Below are positions 1 to 10,475 of a DNA stretch of 64,000 nucleotides, one piece after another. The stretch comes from Polytrichum commune. Lineage: Eukaryota; Streptophyta; Polytrichopsida; Polytrichales; Polytrichaceae. The first letter of the stretch is position 1; each line of letters starts with the position of its first letter. A model generated the notes under the pieces. The model made no database searches. It was not told the origin of the DNA and was given only the letters and a program-made list of their open reading frames with translations. The stretch spans positions 5,270,001 through 5,334,000 of the forward strand of contig OX485803.1 of NCBI GenBank assembly GCA_950295325.1, given 5' to 3'. The position numbers and the translations under genes were made by a program.

Positions 1-386
1 TCTGTCCTATAGACAGAGCCAATAAAGGAAAGACAACAAAGCATGATCAAGGCATGTGAAAGACTTTGGACATGACTCATTGGAAATTGTAATTTTACTT
101 ATTTGTCCTCGGAATAACTTTTTTAGTGGACATAGGTTTTCTTGATCTCCTTATCTTAATATAGAGCCTTCCTACCAATAGATATGCAATGTTCTTGCGT
201 ACATCATTGGCCAAAACATATGCTATTAATTTAAACTCTAGGGCACACCTCCACTAGGGTGTTTCTCGAAAACAGTTTAAAATCAACTGAGGCTAAAAAC
301 ACAAGCTCATCTTGCAAATCATGGGCTTTGCCGGGAATGTAAGCAATTATCTCATTTCGATGGGTTAAATTGTATTATGGAAGATC
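1..386. other. Left edge, nothing recognised
   Basis: AT-rich sequence up to the target duplication of the hAT element. I see no coding pattern, RNA gene or repeat that recurs elsewhere in the window. Confidence 0.4.
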
Positions 387-394
387 CCTTGGGG

Positions 395-545
395 CAGGGC
401 ATAAAATTGACACCCTGGGGGGTGTATTTTGCTTCCTAGAGTGTCCTAGGACACCCAAATCTCAAACAGGGTGTCCCCGAGGACACCCAAAAATCCTACA
501 AGGGTGTCCTTTTTACACCCAAAAAAAATTCAGGGTGTCCCCTGT
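395..545. repeat. Left subterminal motif array of the hAT element
   Basis: GGGTGTCC or its complement GGACACCC, with close variants, recurs about eight times in both orientations. AATTGACAC, part of the inverted repeat, recurs further in, near 636-705. Such arrays are the usual transposase-binding sites of hAT elements. Confidence 0.75.
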
Positions 546-1189
546 ACTTGTAGGGCCTATCAGCGTATATGTTTGACAAAGTTTTTGCAAGTTTTTCTTT
601 TTTGACACGCAAAAACTTGCACAAAAAAAAAATGCACATCAATTGACACGCACATTCTAGAAATTGACACGTACTGTGACTTGTGAAGAAAAAAATCACA
701 CGTCAATTGACACACTAGAAATTGAAATGACATGCATTACTTGAGTACTATAAAGTGCAGCTCAAGTATCCGGAAAACATAACCCATAACAGTAGGAGAA
801 CTTCCTACACTCACTCACATACTTAAGTTCAACTTTGCTCTTGCAATTTCCTTTGTAACCGGGAGCTAGGACGGTGAATGGAGACTAACTAGGAACATGG
901 CGAGGCAAATGTTTCTATCACCGTGGTGCCTCCACATCCTCCACTCAATATGAGTTTTTTCTTGCTTCCAACCAATGTGAGTTTTTCTTTCTTTTCAACC
1001 AAAATTGTTTTGAGCAATTCCCTTTGAATCACATGCTTCTACATATCTGTTGATATTCTGACTGTGGGTGATAGATCCAGACTTTCGAGCTTAGTATTCC
1101 TTGTCCATTCTTTCTTTGCAGCTAAGCTATTTAGCCCTGTCTGTTTTTCAACAGACTTGACACTTCTTCATCGAAATGCTCGTTTATGG

Positions 1190-1594
1190 CTTCAGAGTTT
1201 CATTGACCACTTTTGCACTAATGGAGGGAATATTTTTTATGAGCGTGGTTTAAAATCAGAGCTTTGAGGTTTTTTGGATACACTTCATATTTCATGTGGT
1301 GGTCTTAAAATGCACCAAGCTTGGATGGTTTATTCTTCCAATTTGGACTATGTTGGAAGATATCCTCATATGACAAAGTTGTGGCAAGCAGTTCTTGTAA
1401 TTCCTGCTAGTACAGCTTCTTGTGAGAGAGGATTTTCTACTCAAAATCATATTAAATCTACTTTACGGTGTAGTTTGGTATTAGAGACTTTGGAAGCACA
1501 AATGAGAGTTGCAATGGCAAAAATCCCCATAGAGGCCATTGACTTTGAACAAGTATGGGTAAAGTGGTGTGCTATGAAAGGCCGCCGCTTGTAG
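1190..1594 (+). pseudogene. hAT transposase C-terminal fragment (dimerisation domain), broken
   Basis: Translation gives the hAT C-terminal dimerisation region. It includes the YPHMTKLW segment, the signature IPASTASCERGFSTQNHIKS, and the trailing leucine-rich part ending LEAQMRVAMAK, then stops at 1594. The frame extends upstream to about 1190 but is cut by an in-frame TGA at 1265-1267. The N-terminal zinc finger and the catalytic RNase-H-like core of a full transposase (usually 600-800 aa) are absent, so this cannot be a working enzyme. It lies inside the 395-1822 element, near the right end where the transposase 3' end would be expected. The family assignment is secure from the signature; the exact 5' limit is not. 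Confidence 0.85.
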
Positions 1595-1722
1595 GTTTGA
1601 TTTGCATTGCAAGTTATGATATGTAGTGATTTTTTTGATTTTTAATTGAAATTTTGAAATGATATTATATGTTTTTCAAAATTGTACCTATTTTGACCAA
1701 AAAAAATTTAAGAGAAATTTAT

Positions 1723-1822
1723 GAGGACACCCAAAAATTGGAGCAGGGTGTCCTTGGGACACCCAAAATTTGGGACAGGGTGTCCCCTGGAAATTTGGCT
1801 AGGGTGTCAAATTTATGGCCTG
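1723..1822. repeat. Right subterminal motif array of the hAT element
   Basis: Five copies of GGACACCC/GGGTGTCC or close variants, in alternating orientation, lead into the right inverted repeat. They mirror the left array. Confidence 0.75.
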
Positions 1823-1830
1823 CCTTGGGG

Positions 1831-2631
1831 TAGAAGAGCATGTTCAAAGTAGGATTATAGATTTGAATAGGATTTAAACCCATTCAATAAATTATAGGTT
1901 GAATGTCTTCATTCATGTCAACAACAAAAGTTCAATTTCCGTTTTGTTTGCTTGTTGTGTGTATGAACATTTTTTTACTGTGCTCCGCATTTTTTTCCAA
2001 AAATAGAGGCTTGAAGATTGTGCATATAACAACATGGGGCACATAAATTGTTTTTGTAGGAAATTGATGTGGATGACTATTTTATTTATGCTATTTTTTT
2101 CCTTGAACTGCTACTCAATTATTCACTAATATTGGGCAAATTCTACATGTATGAACACTTTGGGGAAGATGTGAGGTCTAAGGACCATATTATTTCCACC
2201 ACAACTAGACAATTAGAGTAGCTCGCGCTAACTTTCCGTGTGCACTAATAGAACAAGTACTAATACGGGGGTGAAGTAAAAACATGCCCCTCCCAAGAAT
2301 TGTTGTCAATGCTTTCCAATTTGGTCTCATTGAAATTAGACAATCGACTAGAAATGGCAATCACGGGGCTATACAATGTTTGTATGCATTTTCAACTCCC
2401 ACATGGTTGGTATCATGCAACTTTGCCTACTAAATTTTACAACCTTGATGTCTCATAGAAGTAAAGTTGTTCTATTAATGCTTTCTCCAAATCGTGGAGG
2501 AAATCACGACTCATAAAGGCTAAACTTGATCGTCCCAATAGTGTGGGATTCCTTTTCTTAAGAAATCGTCAACTATTACTTACTTAGCTTGACTTGACGC
2601 GATGCACATTAGATGAGGTGAGTCCAATGTT
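1831..2631. other. Intergenic stretch, nothing recognised
   Basis: AT-rich sequence with no convincing reading frame and no repeat seen elsewhere in the window. Confidence 0.35.
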
Positions 2632-2975
2632 GCTACCAATGTGAATTATGGTGTTGCCTTCTTCTTCAAGTTGGTCTAAATCTATACAACAATTTTGAAA
2701 CATGCACCACGAGAATAAGAGGGTCCTTGAAGACTATTGTCATTTTTCAAATGTGAACACCTTGAACATGCACTTGGAACAACATCTTCACCAGAACCCA
2801 ATCTTCTCCAAGGGCAAGCCCCTACTACCTAGGTTTCCGTATGTTGGTTGAGAAAATCACCTGGACACCCCCACTCTGGTTGGGTAGTGTGCATCGGAAA
2901 TCAAGTGCTAGGAGGTCATCCACCCATGTACCATTATGGCCCTAAGTGGCTTAGGAATCACGAAGAGCCAATGGC
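2632..2975 (+). repeat. Dispersed repeat R2, copy 1
   Basis: About 340 bp sharing an ordered set of blocks with 19905-20225 and with the complement of 17270-17560: GGTCCT.AAGACTA, then CACCTTGAAC, AGGGCAAGCCCCTA, CACCYAGA-type text, and AAATCAAGTGCTA. No reading frame is shared between copies. The family was not recognised; the limits are approximate. Confidence 0.6.
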
Positions 2976-3882
2976 AAATTGTGGACCAGGACAGGGGGGG
3001 GGTAGGGGTTGAGGGGCTGATCACACTAGCCACTTCTGGCATCATCCGTCAGCATCTTTGGTTGCAACAATGTGAAAAATGATGGGCCAACATCTATTTT
3101 TGAACATAATCTCCAACAATTTCATGACTGAAACCAAACGGAAAGTTTAGTGTGATTGGGGCATGAGACACCTCATCAATCCTACTGAAATGCAGCTAGC
3201 CCCCCTAAATATGGGATGATCTCTGTTCATCCACCCAACACGTTAATAACTTCCATCCGATATATTTCATTCGTTGCAGGTTTTGTCGGACACTACATCC
3301 CTTCATCCAAGTCCCTTCATCCTTGTTGAGTTCATCCATCCAAAAGTGTTGAAGCACCTATACATGACATACGGCAATGGCTTACCGATCATAACACAGA
3401 ACCGAGTAAATGTTTGTTTATTGGACCCATGTTAACTCTTCACAATTGATAAGGTACCAATGTATGAAACACACTTTTACTTTGAAAGAACACCAAATAC
3501 GAATCGTGACTCAAACCACTGATTTAGCTTTGCTCTTTTAGGATTGTTTGATGAAGTCCATTGCTTGACTATAGATCCTTCTATTTCAAGAGATATGTAC
3601 AAATACATTAAACGTAGGGTGGCACTCCATGATAGGAGTCTGCTATAAGCTAGGGTTTAGGGTTGTTTTTTGTACCACCCACCTACACTTTTTCCAAACA
3701 TTGTGTGCTTATTGAGTATTTGTGAGTCTTAGGCTAACACAAAGGACCTCCAATATGTGAAGGTTATTATCGTTTTGCAAATAAAATAAGGTGGGCTTTG
3801 GCAATTTTACTAACATGATTAAGGGTTCATTCTTTTTAGAATTTGTCGAATGGGTTTACCCCATTTGAGTCTAGGTCCACAA

Positions 3883-4250
3883 GGCACCACGGGCCTTGGC
3901 TTGGTGGTTAGGGCTCATGGCCCCCAATGAGGAGGTTGTGGGTTCTATTCCCCATGCCGGCGTGGTGCTCACCACCTTAGTCCACCCAACTATGGTGGGG
4001 GGTCCTTGGACCTTGTTGTATGGGTACCTCAAAGCCCTTTGGGGGGATACCATGTCCGGTATCTTCAAGGCACTAGTGGCTAGCTAGGAACTAGTATAGT
4101 GTGTCACTATAGTGTCCATCCTCGAAAGGGGAGAGTAGTATTGTCCCAATGTCCCCTTGTCCAGTGGGCATCGGGTCATTGGCATTACGAACGGACACTT
4201 CATTCACGCCAGCCCCTTGCTAAAAAGGGACCGGAGTTTCTATCTATCTA
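3883..4250 (+). mobile_element. tRNA-derived SINE with 13-bp target duplication
   Basis: The element starts just after TCTAGGTCCACAA (3870-3882) and ends at an identical copy (4251-4263), a 13-bp target-site duplication. Near its 5' end are an internal RNA polymerase III A box, TGGCTTGGTGG (3897-3907), and a B box, GGTTCTATTCC (3941-3951), at tRNA-like spacing. The 3' end is a short TCTA simple repeat. These traits together are diagnostic of a tRNA-derived SINE copied by a LINE reverse transcriptase. Its length, about 368 bp, is at the upper end for plant SINEs. The perfect duplication implies recent insertion. Translations across it, such as 3896-4087, are spurious. Confidence 0.85.
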
Positions 4251-4263
4251 TCTAGGTCCACAA

Positions 4264-4957
4264 ATACTACCTACATGTAGAGAGGAGGGCTCTGTAACTA
4301 AGAAGAACTTTTTCATAAGGAATTGTTTGGTGGGGTGTTGGGCCTTTCGTATAGATTTGGGCCCCAAACACACGACGTAGTATGGGAGCAGGGATATTGT
4401 ATTCATACCAAGGTCATCATGAATGAGTTGTACTTGGAGATCTAGTGATTATGCACCAGAATTTGGGGATCCTCTACACACCGCCTTGGTGAGTCGGTTG
4501 AGAATTTTATCAAGTCTTGTGATGTCTAGCTTGGAAAAAGGAGCTCCATAGAATGCATGTGCAATTCCTAGGCGGATAATTTCATTTAATTATTTCAAAA
4601 TTTTGTATAATTGTGGCAAGTGATAGTAGTAGTGTTTTGCATTGGGTTTCAGTTTGTGATGTAGTGACTTGTTTTTGTATGTGTCATTTCAAGGCGGAGA
4701 CTACTCAAATGTCTAGATATGTGTACGGTTCATTTTGTGAGAGGACGGAGAATTGGTTGCCTTTATACCTTCATGAGGTGCTGGATCATGGGGCCCGGCC
4801 CCTAACCAAGCAAACACCCCTCCCCTTGAAAGTTCATAGGGGAAGGGCTAATGTCTGCTTTCTTAATGGTTACTTTTTCCAATTAGCCCATCTCTCATGG
4901 TATATGAAACAAGTGATTAGTAAAAGATGGTTTGTGAATCCTAATTGAGTTTTTAGC
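4264..4957. other. Intergenic stretch, no supported gene
   Basis: An open frame of 111 codons at 4613-4948 runs into the R1 repeat and matches no family I know, so I do not call it a gene. Confidence 0.4.
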
Positions 4958-5206
4958 AAATTTTCTCATAATTTTTGCATCTCATACGGATATCTTATTC
5001 ATTGTCAAAGTGAAGGTTCTCATGCACTTTAAAAGGTCATATAGCCCCCCCCCCTCCCTCCCTCCCCTAATTATGTTGACTATTGAGTCTAGAAATGGCT
5101 ATCGTGTTTTAAGCACGTAGTCCATCTCTTTTAAACATGTGTGGTTTTTTATATCTATTCTTAAAGCTATATCTAACCACATACCACTCAAATATAGGTG
5201 TCTAAT
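4958..5206 (-). repeat. Dispersed repeat R1a (reverse)
   Basis: Reverse-orientation copy of R1, the most frequent repeat in the window. Blocks seen here: TATCTTATTCATTGTCAAAG, GTTGACTATTGAGTCTAGAA, AGCACGTAGTCCATCTC, and ACCACTCAAATATAGGTGTC. A C10 tract at 5045-5054 interrupts it. Confidence 0.65.
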
Positions 5207-5889
5207 TAAGACAAGTAATTGAATTATGCATGTCTACCTGACGCAGATGTGAAATGATCATTTGAAGCACTACACCCACTTCTCGTAGATTGCAGAACAT
5301 ACAAATATTGTCAGATGATTACCAATTCCAAATCATGCCCATAACAAGTTTATAAGCAATGAAAATGACAAAGTTATTGTCTTTTTCTCTCCTTTTTCCA
5401 CTGGGTCATTCTACATATTGTCATGCAAAAACAAATTATGCAATTAACCCTTGAATATAGTAATATTATTTGCATGTTTAAAAAATCCCTACATATTTCC
5501 GTTTACATCCATCTATGTATGATTTGATTGGAAGGTCATAAATCATTAATGATTGATTTTAAATAAAGATCATTTATGAGATCGTTAGCCAAAAAAAATA
5601 CAGCAAACATGCTTGCACACTTTTAAGCAACATTTGTAAACCCATAATAAGTTGTTTGAAATACTAAAGGTTTTTTATTGAATCAAATGTCAATTACCGT
5701 TGATAGCCGGTTTAAAACAAAGTTTGAAGATAACATGTCAAATCCAATGTGGTATTTTGAACACGAGTGAATCAGTCAAACATAAATTATGGGATTGCAT
5801 TCAAGCTAAGAGGGCTTGAAAGTGGACCACGTTCATCATGCATGTACTTTGTGGGGTTAGAACTGACAACTATGATAGTTTTTCATTGG

Positions 5890-6425
5890 AAGCGAGCTTT
5901 GTTTGGGGAAAGATTTGGGGGAAAGGATCTATAAGAACTTGGCACTATTTGGACTGAATGCAATGATAAAGTGTTCAACCGTGAACAATGGCACGAGTCT
6001 AAGGTCAAACACCGCATTTGGGATGAACTCATCATTTTTACACCAAGACGGCTTGGGAACATGTGATTAAGCAAATTAAGATTAGCAGCTTCTCCGCTGC
6101 GGCTATGCTCGAAGGCTTCAACCAAACGTGGGGTGCCAAGAACGTCCTATGTAGGAGGAACAATTTGAATGTCATTGGGAATTGGAAGCAACAACATAGT
6201 TAAGTAGTTTAGCCCTTTGATGGGCAATTTGGTGGTTGTTTGTGGTGGGGTTCTGTTGGTGTTACTTTTACATGGCAGTGTTTCGCATCCGAGGGACCCC
6301 ATCTCCCCTTGTGGTGGGCACGTTTTCCTTGTTTCTCTATGCATTTGACGTTGGCTTTGTTGGCATTCTGTCTCAATTTTATTTTTTACAAAGTAAAAAA
6401 TAAAAATTCAATCCAACGTGGTAGA
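5890..6425 (+). pseudogene. LINE-type reverse transcriptase 3' relic
   Basis: Two consecutive frames give coding-like text. The first (about 5937-6050) reads WTECNDKVFNREQW followed by HESKVKHRIWDEL; the second, after a frameshift near 6040, reads TAWEHVIKQIKI and then FNQTWGAKNVLC. The pattern of IW.E.N..VF and W(..)K...IW resembles the C-terminal, post-RT region of plant L1-type LINEs. That region normally sits just before the 3' UTR, and here non-coding sequence ending in A-rich text follows to about 6420. The frameshift and the missing upstream RT domain make it a dead 5'-truncated copy. The LINE label is inferred from remembered family resemblance. Confidence 0.55.
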
Positions 6426-6949
6426 ACTCTTTACCAATACTGTCAGGTCCAATTGCATGAATTACACAAGACTCCTCGTGTATGTATGTTGACATTAAAG
6501 AGATCTACATAAACATTACACAACAACTTTGTTGGAATTATATATGCAGGCCCAGGATCATTGTGGGTTTGCAAATATGTAGGCTAGATGCTTAACTTAT
6601 ATTGAAGGAGTTAATGCCGGTACAATGTATGGGCGTAATTTTCTCTTTCTTTTCTTTTCTCTGAAGGAGTTAAGTTGACACTTGGACATCGAGGGAATGA
6701 ACGCTTGCCACAACACTTCAAGAACCTCACACCCTCACTCAACCTAACACAAGCAACGTCGAGAATAGTGAGCTTGAAGTGTTTTTAGAATCGTCTTCAC
6801 AAGAGCTTTACTCTTTCTCAAGAAGGGTTTCAGACTATCATTGACAACTATTAATGTACAATGCCAAATCCATTGTATTTAAAAAGAAAATTCCAATACA
6901 TTTTCCTTGAATGACATAGTCACCGACCCAATGTCCAGCATGGGCAAGC

Positions 6950-7193
6950 ACTACACCAAATAACGTATCTAGTGTCACTTACTATTTGGAATTAGGCAAT
7001 GTTGTAACTATTTACTCTATAGATCTCATTATTCTGCCAACTAAAGTCAAATTGGTCATTTGGACATTATAGAACATTCCCCATCTTTACTTGGTGAAAC
7101 AGTACATCAACAGTCTCTATATATATAAAAAGCACTGTGTGACTCCAAATAGTATCACTAAATAGTGACACCTAATACCATGTTTAGTGTAGT
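6950..7193. mobile_element. Short inverted-repeat element (MITE family A), copy 1
   Basis: A 244-bp non-coding element with long imperfect inverted ends. The left end ACTACACCAAATAACG continues to TAGTGTCACTTACTATTTGG. The complement of the right end starts ACTACACTAAACATGG and continues to GATACTATTTGGAG. The interior is related to 34202-34422 and 58481-58699. No target duplication could be made out. Confidence 0.75.
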
Positions 7194-7345
7194 TTCCCAA
7201 CATAGACACTATAGTGTACACTATCCTTACACATTGTTATAAGCCATGCACAGTCAATGCAGTGGCAAGAACCCCAAACGTAGACACAATATTATATTTC
7301 ACCCAGCAAGTCAGTCTGTAACTAGCAGGGAGAACGGCCACTTTA

Positions 7346-7531
7346 TTTATTTATTTATGAGATAGAAGGTCGACATGCCAACGCCAAAGCACATGAGGCA
7401 GTTCACCACCTGGCAAGTTTTCCGTCAAGTAGAAAGGAGATTTCACAGCCGGGATTCGAACCGCCAACCTCTTCCTTGAGATTTGGGTATCTCTCCACCA
7501 TCATCCGGTAGTTTAAGGTCATCTCGGACCA
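7346..7531 (-). mobile_element. SINE family 2, copy 1 (minus strand)
   Basis: Flanked by GAACGGCCACTTTA (7332-7345) and GAAAGGCCACTTTA (7532-7545), a 14-bp target duplication with one mismatch. On the minus strand the B box is GGTTCGAATCC (complement of 7452-7462); the A box is degenerate. The 3' tail is A-rich (TTTATTTATTTAT on the plus strand). A second insertion of the same sequence lies at 41665-41855. Confidence 0.85.
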
Positions 7532-7730
7532 GAAAGGCCACTTTACACCTAGAAGCCGGGCCAATTTCCCTTGAGGCCGATTGCATGAAATTTCAGCCCC
7601 TTTTGGGTTGGAGGATGGCCTCAACTACACATTATAATAAGATTATAATGGGGGCCAATTTCCCATATGTAAAGGCCTTAGGACCAAGAAGCTAGGCCGA
7701 TTCAATAAATCTAGCATAGTCCAACGGATC

Positions 7731-7768
7731 TAGCATAATCTAGCATAATCTAGCATAATCTAGCATAG
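7731..7768. repeat. Decamer tandem repeat (TAGCATAATC)n
   Basis: TAGCATAATC occurs three times in direct succession with partial copies on each side. Confidence 0.9.
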
Positions 7769-8559
7769 AGCCGTTCATATTTCCACATAATCGAATGGAT
7801 ATGGTTTGCTTAAGAATCATATTTTATTTTAAAAAAATGATTGAAATTTGACATTGACCCCAAGGCCAAGAATCATCATTCCATTTTGGGTGCACCCAAT
7901 TCAATGAGCTCAGGCCGTGTCATACCATGCATTTTTTGATTAAAAATTTCACACCACCAAATCGACCCGGCCTCTAAGTGTAAAGGAGTTGGGGCTGATT
8001 TCAGCCTTTTGGCCAATCACAAGTGAGGATTTCAAACCTCTTACACAACGAATTGGTCCGACCTCTAGGTGTAAAGCGGCCCTTAGTTAAAGTTGAGCCG
8101 CCGGGAGAGTTTGAGGAAACGCCAAGTTGGAGTTCATCAAGACTTCGAGAAAGAGGAATCTATCTATGGAATATACCTCAAATTCATGAAGAAAACGGAA
8201 CGATCGACCAAATGTTGGTCTTGCAAACACTTGGATGGATTAATATAAATAATATAGCGATCAATCTCCTCCCCCGACACTGAATATGTGGGATCCTGCA
8301 GGGGCATGGAGGGAGTTGCATTCATACGGGACTCACCAAGTACAACAACACTGGCACACCGCATTGAAGAGCCGATCATTCTGTTATGTGGCGATGTGCA
8401 GGTTATTCTAGAAAACACATATTCTATCATTCCAACCATATCTACACACACGCGGGGGGAGATGAGGTGTGGAGGAATTGTGTGAGTACGGTGAGGTGAG
8501 GTAACTTAGAGGGTGCTAAAACCGACACCCCACCCAAAACCAAACACCTACAGTATATG

Positions 8560-8690
8560 ATAGAGGCATACTAGCATCAAAACTCTCATGAAAAACATAC
8601 ACCAAAATGCCATTAAATACCTCACCTATCTTGTACTAAACAAAAGAAAACTTGACAATAAACAAAAGACCGTCACACCTCCCTAAAAAG
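8560..8690 (+). pseudogene. Retroelement C-terminal relic
   Basis: The three plus-strand frames together read like HTKMPLKYLTYLVLNKRKLD, and the DNA aligns with 47985-48090, which reads HHIATKYLMYLVLNKRKINN. Both look like the end of the open reading frame of one non-LTR retroelement family. Everything upstream is lost or unrecognisable here. Confidence 0.45.
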
Positions 8691-10169
8691 GGGAATGAAC
8701 CTTTTAACTAATAGAGCCCACCTCCCAAAAGAGGCATAACTCCTCTCATGCTACAACATGGTCCGCCGTGTTCAGCATTTGGATAACGGGCTCACATTCA
8801 TGCCGGTACAATGTACGGGCGTAATTTTTCTTTTCTTTTCTTGATAGAGGCACCTCCTCGACTCGTGATCGGGGTCATGTCGGCAATCTAGAGGGTGGTG
8901 GGATTTCGATCGGGCTGGGGACGGGAGTTCGATTAGGACGGAGCCGATAGCATCGTGATACGTGTCTTGGTTTTTGAGTGCTGAAGGGAGGAGGAATGGG
9001 TGGTTGGAATGAGCAGTGTTGGCAGGCTCCGGACGGGGGTGATGTGTTCAGGTCGACTTTTGGTTTCAAAAGTCCGTGTAAACAACTCGATTTCGGGAAT
9101 GAAATTACTGGAATAGAAAGTGCAGTCCTCCTCATTTCTATCTTCCTGTGTGGGAGAAATATGCTTCTCTAGATTTGGAGCAAAATCTCTCAAGTGATTG
9201 GTTATGGGCGCCGACGCTCTATTGCCTTGAATTGTTCCCATGGAAAAGGATTGCCTGGACCCACGGAGCTATGGGTTTAGTTGCCATTAGTGTCGCCACC
9301 GCATATCGGCCTCCACTACCTCCATATAACGTAGGGTAGGTAATGGTTTCCACTCTATCTCGGGTTGGTTCAAGGGGGGTTTAGGATGGCTTGCCGATGC
9401 GTATTCTAGCCATTCTATTCACAATGGGGAGCGGTTCAAGCCCACATTGCCAAGGGGATAGGCCCACAAAGCAAAGGGGGTCGGTTATGAGCACAAAAGG
9501 GGTCGGCTATGTGCACAAAAGAGATTGGTTATGGGCATCAAGAGGGTCAGTTTGGGATGCAAGGGGATAATTCTACATCTAGGTGGGATCATGGAGGTGG
9601 CCGGCCATGTTGGACTTTGATCTAGCTTGGGTCTAGTACCCAACTGAATTGTGTTGAAGCAATCTTGTGCTCGTTCTAGGTAATGAAGGTGGGGGTCCTC
9701 ATCAAGAACCAAGGTTGTCATACATGGGACCTAGGGATCAATTTAAGGAAGCTAGTGGTTTTGATTTTAAATATTCGTCAAATAATTAATTGAGGCTAAA
9801 AATAAAATTTATCTCTTTATACCTATTTAAGCCAAAAGGCTAATATGAGTTTACATTTCTATATCAATTACATAGCCATTTGTATGTGCAATAGCTTAAA
9901 GTGTTGGTTTAAGCACCCTCTACCTTAAGTGGAGTTGCAGCGGGTAGAGCGAGTATTTAAATAGATGAGGCACGTATATACTGATACCAAAGCCAACACT
10001 AGGTATTATAGTCCTACATTTGGGGGCTTCAAATGTAATGACAATCAGGTGTAGTGTTGGGTTTGGGTAGTTTAATTATACTTAGTTTACGTGCATTTTA
10101 TGTGGTCATTCTTCTTCATTAGACACTTGAAGTAAGTGGGTCTTTTAGCTTCATAGTAACATAGACTTT
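8691..10169. other. Intergenic stretch, no supported gene
   Basis: It contains a short match to 6613-6660 (GCCGGTACAATGTACGGGCG, near 8801). Short open frames on both strands around 8875-9340 overlap one another and match nothing known. No other structure was recognised. Confidence 0.35.
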
Positions 10170-10475
10170 TAGCTTCGCACTCACTTGTAAGATATGGAAC
10201 ACAAAAGTAGTGCAAGATGATTGACAAACTTTAGAACATGTCCATAGCCAATTTTCTCATATTTTGTGGAGCTCATATGATATCTTCTTCATTATCTAAG
10301 TCATGATTATTTTTTTCATCAAATGATCATAGAAGTATGTTGATTATTGACCCTAGGATGGTTAACAAATTTTGAGCATGTAGTCTAATCTCATTTGAAC
10401 ACATGTTTTTTTTGGTGCTTGTTCTTAGATCCACACCCAACCACACAACGCTCAAATCTAGATGTTCAATTAAAA
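10170..10475 (-). repeat. Dispersed repeat R1a (reverse)
   Basis: Shares with other R1a copies the blocks ATATCTTCTTCATTATC, ATTGACCCTAGGATGG, TTGAGCATGTAGTCTAATCT and the CACACAACGCTCAAAT end. Confidence 0.65.

Larger units (their letters stand above)
395..1822 (+). mobile_element. hAT-superfamily DNA transposon, internally deleted, with perfect 8-bp target duplication
   Basis: A 1,428-bp element bounded by CCTTGGGG at 387-394 and again at 1823-1830, the 8-bp target duplication typical of hAT elements. Its ends are inverted repeats: CAGGGCATAAAATTGACACC on the left and CAGGCCATAAATTTGACACC on the complement of the right end, two mismatches in 20. CAGGG-type ends are characteristic of hAT. 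Both subterminal regions carry many copies of GGACACCC/GGGTGTCC. Inside is only the 3' part of a transposase reading frame, so the copy is non-autonomous and would need a transposase supplied in trans. A possible TATA box (CTATAAAG, near 749) precedes the interior. The clean ends and perfect duplication suggest a fairly recent insertion, although the coding part is already broken. Confidence 0.9.
7336..8082. mobile_element. Probable PIF/Harbinger (Tourist-like) MITE carrying a nested SINE
   Basis: Left end GGCCACTTTACACCTAGAAG (reconstructed across the SINE insertion at 7346-7531) pairs with the complement of the right end, GGGCCGCTTTACACCTAGAG at 8082. The inverted-repeat similarity continues through CGGGCCAAT/CGGACCAAT. 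TTA follows the right end (8083-8085), but a matching left TTA is not visible. No transposase is encoded. The superfamily is inferred from the GGGCC-type terminus. Confidence 0.5.

Noticed and set aside
3652-3665. AGGGTTTAGGGTT, plant telomere-like repeat
   Set aside because: Only two units; this short text is common in plant DNA and does not indicate a telomere or a defined telo-box promoter.
3896-4087. 63-codon frame reading AWWLGLMAPNEEVVGSIPHA
   Set aside because: It is a translation through the tRNA-like head of a SINE; similar spurious peptides arise wherever such SINEs are translated.
4613-4948. 111-codon plus-strand frame
   Set aside because: No family resemblance, and its 3' part runs toward the R1 repeat; chance opening is more likely.
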